From Warburgia ugandensis (lineage: Eukaryota > Streptophyta > Magnoliopsida > Canellales > Canellaceae), in assembly GCA_035236585.1 (NCBI GenBank), contig CP141132.1:61539880-61603879 (forward strand): a DNA stretch of 64,000 bases, read 5' to 3'. The notes beneath the pieces are model-generated. The model saw nothing but the letters and a program-made list of their open reading frames with translations, did not search any database and was not told the origin of the DNA. Shown here in pieces: positions 37,187 through 50,705 of this stretch. A program made the translations under genes and the position numbers. Each line of letters starts with the position of its first letter. The first letter of the stretch is position 1.

Positions 37187-40100
37187 CAATTCCAAAATTC
37201 AAAACATTTTTACTTTGGTAGAGATATTTTATGCCTGTGGTTAGATCTTTTTACTTGTCGTACAATAGATCTTGTACACTTACAAGGGTTTAGTAATAAA
37301 TAAACATTACTTGCTCTTCCAAAGACAATTGTTGAGCCTATCACCATAAAATGAATTAAGGAACTAGCCTTCATTCATGACTTCAAAGTTTATTGCATTT
37401 CCCTCATTGGAGAAGTCTCAATTGCAACCATAATAAGGAACTGTAGGCTATGGTTTGATGATTTCCTCTTATACATTAATAAAGGCATTTGTCTTAATGG
37501 CTATTGATTAGTTAACTAAAAGGGTTGAAGCTACATCATATATCACCACCTCATCCTAAGTTGTGTCCAAATTCATTGGATTATTATTTCAAGCTATGGC
37601 ACGCCTCATGAACTCATCTCATAAACTAGAGAATATTTCATAAAGAAACCAAAAAGTAGTGTGAAAAATAAAGAGACATCTTTGCTCTCCTTATAAACCA
37701 CATATCAATGGTGTGGTTGAAGTAGCAAACACAAAACTTAAGATCATACTCAGCAAAATGGTTAAAAAGAATAATGATTTTTCTGATAAGCTCTTGATGC
37801 AATATAGGGATATAGGACAACTAAAAGAGCTTAATGTGATTCAACATCATATAATCTAGTCTGTGAAATGTAAGCTATCTTACCAATAGAAGTTAAAATT
37901 CTATTACTCAGAGTAGTTTTAGAGAGTAGCATGGCAAACGAATTATGGTTAAGAGCTTGCTATGATCAATTGCACTTGCTTGATAAAACAAGGTAAAAGC
38001 ACTCTATCATATCCAAGGGTATCAATAAGAGGGTCATGCCTAAGGAGTTACCAGCTAGAGATCTAGGTCTCAAAGAGATGGAGCCCCATAATCAAATCCC
38101 AAGTGAAAATTTTGACCAAAATGGAAGAGACCATACATCGACAAGGAGGTTTACCATGGGAATGAAATTAAGCTTCAAGAGATAAATGTCACAGACATCA
38201 AAGGAATTACCAACATGGATCAAATCAAGAGATATCATGTTTAGACCTCTCAAAGACCCTACCTGTTTACCTATGTATCCTTGCAGATATTAGTTCCCCC
38301 AAATTGCTTTGGACCCAATCTTGTAATTTATAAAGAAGAACTTATGCAACTTGTCTTGCAGAAGTTTCTAAATATAAATAAAATATTATTTTTCCACAAA
38401 TGATAAAGAAAAAGAGAGAAAGAAGCTAGGCATATCCTCAATTCCAAAATTCAAAACTTTTTGGCTTTGGTAGAAATATATTGTCCCTGTGGTTTGACAA
38501 CTCTTTGTACTTTCTCTACAATAGATCTTACATACTTACAAGGGTTTGGTAAAAAATAAACATTACTCACGCTTCTAAAGAATTTTTTTAATCCTATCAC
38601 CATAAAATGAAATGAGGAACTAGCCTTCATTCATGACTTCAAAGTCGATTGCATTTCCCTCATTGGAGCATTCTCAATTGCAACCATAATAAGGAATTAT
38701 TAGCTATGGTTTGATGATTTCCACTTATACATTAGTAAAGGCATTTGTCTTAATGGCTATTGATTAGTTCACTACATGGGTTGAAGCTGCATCATATATC
38801 ATCGCCTCATCCTAGGTTGTGTCCAAATTCATTAGATTATTATTTCAAGATATGGCATGCCTCATGAACTTATCTCATATACTAAGAATACTTTAGAAAG
38901 AAACCAAAAAGTTGTGTGATAAATTAAGAGACATCTTTGCACTCCTTATAGACCACATAACAATGGTGTGGTTGAAGCAACAAACATAAAACTTAAGATC
39001 ATACTCAGCAAACTAGTTACAAAGAATAATGATTTTTCTGATGAGATCTTGATGCATTATAGGGATATAGGACACCTAAAAGAGTTTCAAGTGATTCAAC
39101 ATCATATAATCCAGTCTATGAAATGTAAGCTATCTTACCAATAGAAATTGAATTTTTTTCACTAAAAGTTGGTTTAGAGAGTATCCTCTCAAACAAAGAA
39201 TGGTTTAGATCTCACTATAATCAATTGCACTTGCTTGATAAAACAAGGTTAAAAGCACTCTATCATATTCAAAGGTTTCAAAATCTGGTCACTAGGGCAT
39301 TCTACAAGATGTTCAAGGCTAAGAAGCTACTAGCTAGAGATCTAGTTCTCAAAGAGATGGAGCCCCATAATCAAATCCCAAGTGCAAATTCTGACCAAAA
39401 TGGTAGAGACCAAACATCATCAAGGAGGTTTATAATGGGAATGAAATTAACCTTCAAGAGAAAAATGTCACAGACATAAAAGGAATCACCAACATGGATC
39501 AAATCAAGACATATCATGTTTAGACCTCTCAAAGACCCTACCTATTTACCTATGTATCCTTGGGAACATTAGTTCCCCCAAATTGCTTTGGACCTAATCC
39601 TGTAATTTATAAAGTACTTATGAAACTTGTCTTACAGAAGTTTAGTACTAAATGTCAATTAAATATTATTTTATTCAAAAAGAAAAAGAAAAAGAGAGAA
39701 AGAAGCCAGGCACAACCTCAATTCTAGAATTGAAAACTGATTGACTTTGGTAGAAATATTTTGTCCCTATCTATTTGACACCCTTTGTACTCGTCCTACA
39801 ATAGATCTTGTATACCTACAAGGGTTTAGTAAAAAATAAACATTACTCCCTCTTTCAAAGACAATTGTTGAGCATTTCACCATAAAATGAATTGAGGAAC
39901 TAGCCTTCATTCAATTGCAACCATAATAAGGAATTATTAGCTATGGTTTGATGATTTCCACTTATACATTAGTAAAGGCATTTGTCTTAATGGCTATTGA
40001 TTAGTTCACTAAATGGGTTGAAGCTGTATCATATATCACCACCTCATCCTAGGTTGTGTCCAAATTCATTAGATTATTATTTCAAGATATGACATGCCTC

Positions 40101-42003
40101 ATGATCTCATGTCATATATTGGAGAATATTTCAGAAAGAAACCAAAAAGTTGTGTGACAAATCAAGAGACATCTTTGCTCTCCTTATAGACCACATATCA
40201 ATGGTGTGGTCAAAGCATCAAATACAGAACTTAAGATTGTACTACACAAAATGGTTAAAAAGAATAATGATTTTTTTGATAAGCTCTTGGTGCATTATAG
40301 GGATATAGGACAACTAAAAGAGCTTCAAGTGATTCAACATCATATACTCTAGTCTATGAAATGTAAGTTATCGTATCAATAGAAGTTGAACTTCTGTCAC
40401 TAAGAGTCATTTTAAAGAGTAGCCTACCAAATGAAGAATGGTTACAAGCTCACTATTATAAGTTGTACTTGCTTGATAAAATGAGGTTCAAAGAACTGTA
40501 TCATATCCAAGGGTATCAAAATCAGGTCTCCAAGGTATTCAATAAGATTGTCTAGCCTAAGAAGCTACCAGCTAGCTATCTAGTTCTAAAAGAGATGGTG
40601 CCACGTAATCAAATCCCAATTGCAAATTTTGACCAAAATGGAAGAGACCATGCATCATCAAGGAGGTTTACCATGGGAATGAAATTAAGCTTCAAGAGAT
40701 GAATGTCATAGATATCAAAGGAATCACCAACATGAATCAAATCAAGAGATATCATGTTTAGACCTCTCAATGACCCCACCTATTTTCCTATGTATCCTTG
40801 GAGACATTAGTTCCCCCAAATTCCTTTGGACCCAATCCTGTAATTTGTAAAGAAGTGCTTATGCAACTTGTCTTGTAGAAGTTCAGTACTAAATATCAAT
40901 AAAATATTATTTTCTCCACAAAAGAAAAAGAAAAGAGGGAAAGAAGCCAGGCACAATCTCAATTCCAAAATTTAAAACTTTTTGACTTTGGTAGAAATAT
41001 TTTGTCCCTTTGATTTGACAAACCTTCCTACTTGCCCTACAATAGATCTTGTATACTTACAAGGGTTTAGTAAAAAATAAACATTACTCGATCCTCCAAA
41101 AACAATTGTTGAGCCTATCACCATAAAATGAATTAAGGAACTAGCCTTCATTTATGACTTCAAAGTCAATTGTGTTTCCTTCATTAGAGAAGTCTCCATT
41201 GCAACCATAACAAGGAACTATTGGTTGTGGTTTGATGATTTCCTCTTATACATTAGTGAAGGCATTTGTCTTCATGGCTATTGATTAGTTCACTAAATGG
41301 GTTGAAACTGCATTAGATATCACTGTCTTAGGTTGTGTCCAAATTGATTAGTTTATTATTTCAAGATATGGCATGCCTCATGAACTCATCTCATATACTG
41401 GATAATAGATTGGAATGAGAACAAAAAGTTGTGTGATAAATCAATAGACATCTTTGCTCTCCTTATAGACCACATACCAATGCTGTGGTTGAAGCATCAA
41501 ACACAAAACTTAAGATCATACTCAATAAAATGGTTAAAATGAATAATGATTTTTCTGATAAGATCTTGATGCATTATAGGAATATGGGACACCTAAAAGA
41601 GTTTCAAGTGATTCAACACCATATAATCCATCTATGAAATGTAAGCTATCTTACCAATAGAATTTGAAATGTTTTCACTAAGATTTTCTTTAGAGGGTAG
41701 CCTCCCAAACGAAGAATGGTTTAGAGCTCACAATGATAAATTGCACTTGCTTGATAAAATAAGGTTAAAAGCACTCTATCATATCTAAGGGTATCAAAAT
41801 CAGGTACTCTTGGGCAGTCAACAAGATGGTCAAGCCTATGAATCTACCAGCTAGAGATCTATTTCTCAAAGAGATGGAGCCCCATAATGAAATCCCAATC
41901 CCAAGTGCGAATTTTGACCAAAATGGAAGAGACCATACATCATCAAGGAGGTTTACCATGGGAATGAAATTAAGCTTCAAGAGGTAAATGTCACTAACGT
42001 CAA
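37187..42003 (+). repeat. Four-unit tandem array of a gypsy integrase-end segment (fossil)
   Basis: Units begin with 'caattccaaaattcaaaac' or a variant at 37187, 38439, 39719 and 40960. The lengths are 1252, 1280, 1241 and about 1044 bp, the last cut short. Each unit holds, in order, a non-coding lead ending near 'caagggtttagtaa', part of the integrase core (FTKWVEAAS; SPYRPHINGVVEA), the integrase C-terminal region (LDKTRLKALYHIQ; ARDLVLKEMEPHNQ), and an A-rich tail. The wording fits the Tat/Athila (non-chromovirus) side of Ty3/gypsy. All units are broken. They look about 90% alike. No LTRs were identified around them. Confidence 0.85.
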
Positions 42004-43439
42004 GTGGGACAAGAAAAGAATAACGATGGGATTAACAACAAACATGAAGCATATCTAAAACAAACAAACAAACCATCCAATGCATGAGGGAGCCTTAATG
42101 TTGAGCACAGGTTTATAAAAATAGGAGTTAAGGGTTTAATATTACCTACCAAATTGAAAGTAAATATTTGAAATCTTAAATTCCTACTTAATGTGATCTA
42201 GTTGGTCACATCACCATTACCAAAGGAGTCATCATAATCACTTTCCACAAATCGATCAATTCCTTCTCCATGGATCCTACATCATGAACTTGAAAAATCA
42301 TACCCACCTCAAGGTCTCATATGTTCAACCACTCTTCAAGCATTTCTTACACCGTTGCAATTATGGTATTATACTCTAGTGGTTGTCCTCCTAGTTCTAA
42401 ATATCTCCTTGTTCATATTCAAATTAATTCATAAGGCATGTTGCAGAGTAGAAAGAAATGTGATTGTATCCAACTAATTCATAAGGCATGCTAGCAAGAA
42501 GATGAGACCATAGTTGGTGGACTTTGCAACATGGCATCTGCCATATAATCCTTGAGGCATACATCTCTTCCAACCATTCATCCTAATCATTCATAGTAAA
42601 GTTCTCGTCCAAGATCTAAGTATAAAATAGGGATTTAGTAGTGACACCCCTATGGATGGAGATGAAGAGTCTCTCCAAAAGCCAAATCCACATTAAAGAA
42701 GTGAGCACCAGTGAAAAATCATGGAATAAATGGGAAACAGAAAGGAAAGGAAGAATGAAAAACTCACATGGAGAACACTAATGCTCCCATACTATCCCCC
42801 TACTACACTCATACTGAATTCATTAAAGGCATATGAGGGTCTTAGCAAGATGTAAGGAAACATCATTTGTATTATGATTTATGGCTCGATCAACAACTTT
42901 AACTAACTTAGGAAGGGCTCTAGGACTCTCTAGGTGAAGAAAAGCAAAGACAAATAGGCAAAGAACACAAGTAGCAATAATCTGCTCATTGTTTCCACCA
43001 ATGGTCCCATCTGCAAAGTCCATCAACAACAAATCAATGGCAATGAACCCACTTCATCCATCATCCTCTAGGGGCGTTTTCCTATTTGCTTCTACTTTAG
43101 TTAGTTGAAGGAATGTTTAGAACAATAATAAATTTTTATCACTTGTTAGTGGCTTAAGGAGGCCTAGGCCACTCCAATAAACTTTAATCAAACTTCTAAA
43201 GTCCCTAATAGTTGGAAAAATGTCCCCATTTGCAAACCTAAAGACATGATCATCATGATCCTAAGATCCCATACAAGCCTTGATCACACAAAATCAATGC
43301 ATGAAAGAGCATAGCATTGATCATTATGATGGGTGGGATAAGTAATGAATCATTCAGGGTTCTTTGTTGTAATGTGGGTGGGGTTTTCTTTGTTATCGAG
43401 TGATCTATTCATAAGAGAAGAAAGAGAAGAAGATTAATA
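42004..43439 (-). other. No clear gene; possible plant-mobile-domain-like remnant
   Basis: The minus-strand frame at 43032-42823 reads 'GGNNEQIIATCVLCLFVFAF' and then LPKLVKVVDRAINH. This vaguely recalls the plant mobile domain (PMD) found in some transposons and in the MAIL1 proteins, and further broken minus-strand text (MPYELVGYN, about 42430) follows. The resemblance is weak and from memory. It may be chance or another decayed element. Confidence 0.2.
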
Positions 43440-45900
43440 ATGTCAAATGGGCTAGTAAACTAAAAAAATCAATTCTAAAAATGACCAAATATGACTCTAC
43501 GAGCTATTAATATTGCTATTATTAGACCATCAAGAAAAAACTTTGTGAGATTCCAAAGAAAGCTTTTAATGCTATTGTTGCTAGATCCTTTGATATAAAA
43601 GTTTTAGATTGAGGATTCCTTATAATTCAATTTACTAGTTTTGACGATTATGTCAATGTGTTTGAGGAAAATGATTTCTTCTTTTATAGAAAGCCTTTGA
43701 TCCTTTACGAATGGATGCATGGAATTAAGCTTGAAAAAGATAAACTCTCATCTATTCCTATTTGGATATGACTACCTGACTTTCACCCAAATTTATGGTT
43801 TCTTGAATGCATTAGCATGATTGGAACTATGATTGATAAGCCTCTCACAATGGATACTCAAACAACGACTTATGAAAGAATGGCATATGTTAGAATATGC
43901 ATTGAAATCAAAGTCAGCGTGGAACTTCTAGATTCTTTTAATATTTTAACTTATGAAGGAATTTGGACTCAAAGAATTGAATAATAATGGAAATCTACCT
44001 TTTGTTCAAGGTGCACTTATTTCAGCCATGATGATAAGAGCTATCCAGTTCAACCACAAGAAAAATCCTGGTTTAACTAAGATAAGAATGACATCTTGTG
44101 AAGTAAAAGTCAACTTGTTAAAAAGTTGATAATCTACATAGCCCAAAGGATTGCAACAAAGGCACAAGTAGTAATGCTCTCAATATTCTCACTATTGATG
44201 TGTTTGAATTGGAAACAAATCAAAATGAGCCAAATATTATTACTTTTGCAACTAACCAAAATGTAATGGAAAAAATGAAACCAAATCCAAGTCAATACCT
44301 TGAAAATGTATAGTTTGGATATTTTAGTGAATCAAGTTGTTTCTCATTAAGTGGATGCTATAAAAGATTATATAGCAAAGAATCTTACCCAAGATGATGG
44401 AATCCATCATACTCCTGCTATAAAAAAGGAGTTAAAAATAAGCAATTTGTCTCAAGGGAACAAAAAGAAAAAAGAAAATAGAGATGAAGATTCACTTAGC
44501 TTGCAGCAGCAACAATTCGACTTAAGAACATACAAAAAAATGAAAAAAAGAATGAAGATCTATCAATATACACATGGAAATGCTGGCCAAATAAAAACTC
44601 TCAACCAATCCAAATAATTTGTATTAGTTGTTGGAAAGTAAGAGGTTTCAACATCTTTGACATACGAAAGCTCATTGTGCAAAATAATATTCATATGTTT
44701 ATCTTTAATGAAACAAGAGGTACATGTGATAAACTTCAGAAATATTCTTCAAATATCATGAGAGATTGAAACTATCATGCAAACTAAAGTACTGATGAGA
44801 ATGGGAGAGTTTGGATTCTATGGAATCTATCATAGTTGATATTAATATATGTTATGGAAATGTCCAAATCATCCATGCTAAAGTTGTTTTTAAGTCTATA
44901 AATGCTATAATTTTCATCCATCGTATACATAGGCTGCATAGTAGAGAGAAAAAGTGAATCTTATGGATGATATTGATTTATATGCTAATGATGTTAATGA
45001 AAACCCTTGATTTATCCTTGGAAATTTTAATATTAGGCAAGTCATCTATGAAAAATTTCAGTGGAGGGGACTAGGGGAGGAAGGGGAATCTCTAGTAGTT
45101 GTAGAAATGAAATTTTTTAATGAATGAATCAATAACAATGACATCTCGGATCTCCATAGTATTGACAATGAATACACTTGACATAGCCAATAGGATGAGA
45201 GAGTTTGCTCAAAAATTGATCTTGCCATGGTTAACATTTTTTGGTTGCAAGATTATCCTTGATCATTGGATGATTTTAAATGCTAGGGTGTCTCATATCA
45301 TTCTCCTATCATTGTGTCTATATGAAAATAAGGCAAGCAAGGTCCTAAGCCATTTAGATTTTATACCAAGTTAAGTATATGAAGTGGTAGTGAGAGCATG
45401 GCAAATAAGAATTTGTAAAAATCCTATGTATCAAGTTATTCAAAAATTGAAAGAAGTAATGTAATGTTTGAAAGAGTGGAATACTGATGTTTTTGGGAAA
45501 TTGACATTAACCTACCTGAATTTAGTAAGGAGTTTGAAACATTCCAATCCTCTCTTAAAAATTCTCCCTAAAACTTCTCTCTTATAAAAAAGGAGCATGG
45601 AATTAGAGCCACTTTTCATTCTATTGGAGCATATGAAGAGAATATATTAAGGTGAAAATCAAGGTAGCATTGGTTGAACTTGGGAGATTCTAATTTTAAG
45701 TTCTTTTATGCTTGAACTGTAAATAGAAGGAATTCTAATAATGTGCAAAGAATTTAGAAACTTTATGTAAGCTTTAAAGAAAACCCTGGTGAATTTAGCT
45801 CTACTACTCTCAAATTCTAGATAGATTTATTTGCTTTAGCAATTGAAGGCATTGATTTTGTCCTTGAGCATGTTAGAAAACTTTTAGTGTAGAAAGTGGA
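43440..45900 (+). pseudogene. L1-clade LINE fossil: ORF1 plus ORF2 endonuclease part
   Basis: ORF1 remnant at about 43560-44100 shows 'LIQFTSFDDYVNVFEENDFF' and 'PLTMDTQTTTYERMAYVRIC', the DUF4283 and CCHC_4-type layout of plant L1 ORF1. A knuckle-like CSRCTYFSHDDKSYPV follows. ORF2 begins about 44626 with CWKVRGFNIFDIRKLIVQNN, then NISDLHSIGNEYTWHSQ (about 45130), KIDLAMVNIFW (about 45215) and 'HWLNLGDSNFKFFYA' (about 45670). These are endonuclease and linker regions of plant L1. Many stops and frame changes occur. The reverse-transcriptase domain does not follow, so the copy is truncated or deleted after about 45900. No poly-A or target duplication was found. Confidence 0.82.
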
Positions 45901-46899
45901 TATGTTAAACTCAAGAGATCTCTGATATAGAAATTTTAGAATTTAATCTATATATAATTTGATATAGATAAATTCCAAGACAATATGCCTATATCTAATG
46001 GTGCCTCTAAAAGTTAAAGTCAGTATGTAAACATAGGCTACTATTCAACCAAACTACCGATTTAGGCATTGAGAATGAACCATACACTAAAAACTTGTAG
46101 TGCTCTCTCTTAGTTGAGTAGTGTAGACAGGTTAACTGAATTTGTAAAATTGGATTCATATATTCGTAATCTTTTCATGTTGTTATGTTGTCACCCTTGC
46201 TTATCTTCATTGAATATATGTTTAAACTCTTTCTACAGAAAGATGGGTATATGTATGTGCTTGAGGACCAGTAGTAGCTAAGTTCTCAAGAATATAGAGG
46301 AACTAAAACTAAAGCAAATACATGCTTGTTTGTGTAGAAAACTAATGCATGTGTATGCTAGAACATAGAGACTTTAATGCTAGTTGCTTTTAGTGTAAGC
46401 TATCTTTCAAAAGTTAAAAAACTTGCAAATGTCAAAAAAGTGGGGGACTATCTTGGAGCACAAATTCCCATAAGAAAAATAGGAATTTGATGCTTAAGAT
46501 AATACTTGTATGAATGGTACATAAACTATGGTACTTTTACATTGTGCTTTGAACTTCAAAATTACTTGAGATTTATTGTTTTCTATGATACATGCATCAT
46601 GTGCACTCTTAAATTTTAATTGCATGTTTTATTTATACTATTAATCCATATTTAAAGGTTGCCCTTCATTGATAAGTTTAATTGCATGCTATGTTAGGTT
46701 TAGGTTTCAATGCTTAAAGTTGTTGCATCTTCAAAATAGTTTAGTTTAGGTAAGTTTAATTTTAGAAATATCTATACTTAAAAAGTTTCTATTTTCATGC
46801 ATGTTTTATCTTATTTGCTTTCGGTTTGTTTGCCACATATGTTATGTCAGTTTGTTTTCTTTAAATGGATTACCTGGCCTTTTTTATGTTATTGTTCTA
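45901..46899. other. No gene seen
   Basis: AT-rich. The left end of CACTA copy 2 should lie here or further left if it survives, but I found no CACTA terminus or subterminal repeats. Confidence 0.45.
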
Positions 46900-47722
46900 A
46901 TATCATTGTGTTCTTCTTTGTAGTAACGAACAAGAACATGATCAAAATGAAGAATATGGGCAAAATGAAGAGCACAAACAAAGCACTACTAAAAAGAGAA
47001 AGGGAAAAGGACAAACAACAATGGAAAAGGTTATCAAGATAAAGTTGAAGGGAATTAAAGAAGTTATATTATACAATAGTAAGAGGCAAGAGATAGGTAA
47101 AATGTAGCCTCTTATAACAATTTTTTCTGCTCCACGGTAAGAAGCATGGTTCTTATCACATTTGAGGACTGGAGACATGCACCATCCACTATAGAAGATT
47201 CAATATGGAAAATGATGAAGATAGACAAACATTAATAACATGTATTATATAATATATAACTTACCTTATTTTCAAATGTAGTAATTTGATATGTTCTTTG
47301 CAAACTGCCTTTGACATGCCTGAGTAAAAGAAGACACATTATTTACAAGGAGATGATAAGAAATGGAGAAAATGTAAGCACTACCTTGTTTGTAATTATA
47401 TAGATCCATATGTCAATGATCCATCAAGGGTGTGCACAATGCCTTCCATTTACTTTGATATCATTGCCCAGGATATGTGGAATGCATTTGCACAGAATTG
47501 CACATCCATTGAATTTGAGGTATGTGTGGAAATGATGTTTAATTTAATTAATTACATGTAACATCCAATTATTGCACTTGATTACATATGCAGGCAAAGA
47601 GTGAAAGAGGAAAAAAGGTGCATGAAACTAATTTGCGGCACTACCTGTCTAGGTTGGGCTATGCTCGTTTAGAAGAGCGCGAAGTATCTATGACAATTTA
47701 TCCCTTTCAAATTAATGACACT

Positions 47723-47743
47723 ACACTACACACACACACACAC
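47723..47743. repeat. (CA)n followed by T-run
   Basis: About ten CA units followed by a twelve-base T tract, in an intron of the CACTA second gene. Confidence 0.9.
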
Positions 47744-48373
47744 ACTTTTTTTTTTTTCTTTAAATATAGTGTCTTGCTTGACAGCAAAAGAAAGTTGGGA
47801 CTACGAAGCCCATTAATCGCTCCATCCTCTAGAAGATGGCACATTCAGTGGATCGTACTAGCCAAACATTCTCAAATGAAACAACTATACAAATTGCTTC
47901 TTGCATTGCAAGTGGTTCCACCTGTCCATCAATTTTATACAATTAATTAGATGACATGATCATGTATTTTTTAATTAAATTTTGTAGGACATTCTTATCC
48001 AAGAAATCTCAAGTATAGGAACTATAAGCAAGACTGCTACCAATGAGGACATCTTGTATAGGGCTATGGGCAATAAGAAGGACCGTCCTAGTCGAGTTAG
48101 GGGCATGGGGTATGGTATTGTTCCTTCTAAATTCTTTAGTAAAAGTTTACCTACAGTTGAAGGTCAGGAGGCCTACAATGATTTAGTTGAGATAATAAAA
48201 ATGGCTATATTTAAGTAGTTGCATGAAAGAGGTTTTATGATAGTTTCTCATCCCCTGCATATAATTTTTACAATGCCCTGTACCTCAATCAAATGCCAGT
48301 TGCAATTCTCCAACTGAAGAAGTTCATGAAGGACAACTGGTGTCCCTTGAAAAAGAAATTCCAGCTAAGAAGG

Positions 48374-48396
48374 TATATATATATATATATATATAG
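48374..48396. repeat. (TA)n microsatellite
   Basis: About eleven TA units between two exons of the CACTA second gene. Confidence 0.9.
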
Positions 48397-48578
48397 ACAA
48401 AATTGAAAATTTTCATTATCCTTATGTAATAATTCTCTATCTCGACCTCTCTATTGCATATTTGATTTGTAGGTGGGTCAATGCCTATTGGCTACTATGA
48501 GCATGAATCAACCATTATGCACAGAATTAGTATGTCGCCACATACTAAGTGAGTGTCCATTATCATTGCTTTGGATGC

Positions 48579-48583
48579 TAATG
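48579..48583 (+). repeat. Target duplication of solo LTR, left (TAATG)
   Basis: TAATG directly before TGTAACAACTC, repeated at 51601-51605. The gene text reads WMLM on the left and AYHSL on the right, matching MLMPAYHYH in CACTA copy 1. Confidence 0.93.
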
Positions 48584-48738
48584 TGTAACAACTCACAATT
48601 TTTTATTTCTTTTAGGGCTAATTTTAGTGTTAAAACTAATTATGAAACCTCAAAATTTGAGTAGTACTCAGAAAACCAATTTCAATGACACTAAGAACAT
48701 CGAAAATAGAGTCCAAATGAAGAACATATGGTTTTTCA

Positions 48739-48781
48739 AAAAAAAAAAAAAAAAAGAGAAAAGAAAAGAAAAGAAAAGAAG
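48739..48781. repeat. A-run plus (AAAAG)n
   Basis: Seventeen A residues followed by a series of GAAAA units inside the solo LTR. Confidence 0.95.
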
Positions 48782-50279
48782 ATTACTTAAACAAAGGGGG
48801 GCCAGATTTGATACTGGCACCCCCCTCACTTAAGTGGAACCCAACATAAAGTTGGGTCTGTCTCTTCCCAAAACTTGACAAACCAAAAAACCTAACGGGA
48901 GGGAGAAACAAAGAGATAAGGGAAGAAGAAGAGAGGAGAGAAGGAAGAGAAGGAGAGGAGAGAAAGTGAAGGAGAGGAGGGATTTGCATGTCGAGAAACC
49001 CACCCACATTGGAGAAGAAGAGGAGTTAGGGTTTTTGGGTGCCGAATTTCACAGGTGCTGTCGGAGAAGACGACAACGTGGATCATTGATCTGAGCCAAT
49101 AGATCTTCTTAGGGCATGAGCACGAACCAAAACTCTAAGGTTATTGGGGAATTCGACATGATCTCAATAGTTGATCGAAGAGGGGAATGTCGCACACCTT
49201 GTTTTGGAGGGTTTTTGACATAACAGAGCCAAATCCAGCTCATTCCAAAGGTGAAAAAATGCGGTGACTCACACAGGAGGTAAAATCCACTAAACCCATT
49301 TCATGGTTTAGGTTTTCATACTAGATCAATGTTATTCAATGCAAATTTTATATTTTTAAGATCATCCAACTGTTGGTTTCCAAATCAATGGCTAGAAATA
49401 GGTGTTTCTTCACTAGATATGTTGTAGATATGACTGAAATGCACAATGATGGCTTAATTTGGTCGAACGATCACAACCGTTCAATTGGTTATTATGTAAA
49501 CAGTAAATTTAAACGTCTGATTGATGATCAAATGTTACTAATATGTTTTCAACCCTCAAATTTATAGAAAACTTGAAAAGAATGTGTGACATGAACTGTT
49601 CATGAAGTTTTCAATACCAATTAGATGTAAGAATATAACTATAAAAATGCATTGAGGACTGTATTATGGAAATAATATCCAGCTTCAAATCAAGATTTGA
49701 TCCGGTTAGGGATCAAGAGTTTAAGGTCAATGAATGGTGAAAGTGACTTGCAATCACATAAGAAGGGTGGTGAATAGCCAATCTAAGACCAATGGTGTGG
49801 ATTGGAAATCCAGAAACTATTGGTCATTCAACTAGCCATCAACCAATAGCTAATGAAATGCCCTGAGCATAGAAATAAGCACTGTCACTTTGCCCTATGA
49901 TGACTAGTGTCACAGACTAACTTAAATAGAGCTTTCATACTAGAAAAGCTAAGAGAAGTACTATAATTGTATATCTAAATGTGTTTTTGTATTTTACAGA
50001 GGCGTGATTGATTGGGAGCGCATGCACGAACTGAGTAAAATTTTCTCGTCAGTGAACTAGAAAAGCACCATTTGAGGTTGGTAGAATTAAGATTACTAAG
50101 ATTTTCGTTATGTATGCATTTGTATATGAATTTGAAGCATTGAAATAAGTCTTTTTAGTTTATGCGAAAAATAAGATGAATGTGCATGCTAAAATTGAAT
50201 CATGTTTAAATTGCTCATGTATAAGCACATATTTTATATTACGATGCTTCAGTTCATTTGTTTGTTCATGATAAGGCAC

Positions 50280-50705
50280 GTTCTAGACCAGTGACTGTGG
50301 GTAGCCCATCTCCTAGCTAGAACAGATCCTTGAGGCTTGGCTGTGGGTAGCTTATCTCTATCGAAGAGGTCAATATTATGTCTAATGTATACTTTGATCA
50401 TGGAAGGAAGCATTCAGAGGAGGTCGACTATGGGTAACCCATCTCCCTCCATATGAAACAAATCCTTGATTGGTGATTGTGGGTAGCCCATCTCTTGGGA
50501 AGAGGATAAAATTATGATTGTAGCCAATGAATGTGGATAGCCCATCTCCTGGAGGAAACATAAGCCATGACTAGTGACTCTGGGTAGCTCATCTCCTGGA
50601 TGGCTGATAGTATTCTGACGCGTTCTGAGCAAGTCGACTATGGGTAGCCCATCTCCCTCCATATGATACAAAGCCGTGACCGGTGATTGTGGGTACCACA
50701 TCTCC
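50280..50705 (+). repeat. Minisatellite in solo LTR
   Basis: Eight copies of a core like TGGGTAGCCCATCTCC, at about 50298, 50344, 50430, 50480, 50535, 50580, 50640 and 50690. The core contains the near-palindrome GGGTAGCCCA. The spacers vary, but 'gtcgactatgggta' and 'ctccctccatatga' recur twice, suggesting a higher-order unit of about 210 bp. It is absent from the Tekay LTRs at 21846 and 29690. Confidence 0.9.

Larger units (their letters stand above)
46924..48583 (+). pseudogene. CACTA second gene, copy 2, exons before the solo LTR
   Basis: Matches the gene at 11729-15042 block by block: 'STTKKRKGKGQTTMEKVIKI' (46981); then KWRKCKHYLVCNYI (47365); 'AKSERGKKVHETNLRHYLSR' (47594), a good open exon; then 'KPINRSIL' with KMAHSVDRTSQTFSNE (47805-47870); 'DILYRAMGNKKDRPSRVRGM' (48050) then GYGIVPSKFFSK; and VGQCLLATMSMNQPLCTELV (48475). 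Stops interrupt the FDMPE block and the KPINRSIL block, among others. Exon borders fit GT/AG rules in several places, supporting that the ancestral gene was spliced. Confidence 0.78.

Noticed and set aside
46080-46140. 'gtagtgctctctc...gtagtgtag' as the missing left CACTA end
   Set aside because: The orientation and following sequence do not match the known termini, and no subterminal repeats follow.
50280-50705. Spaced short repeats as a CRISPR-like array
   Set aside because: The spacers are variable in length and themselves related, the genome is a plant, and the array sits inside an LTR.
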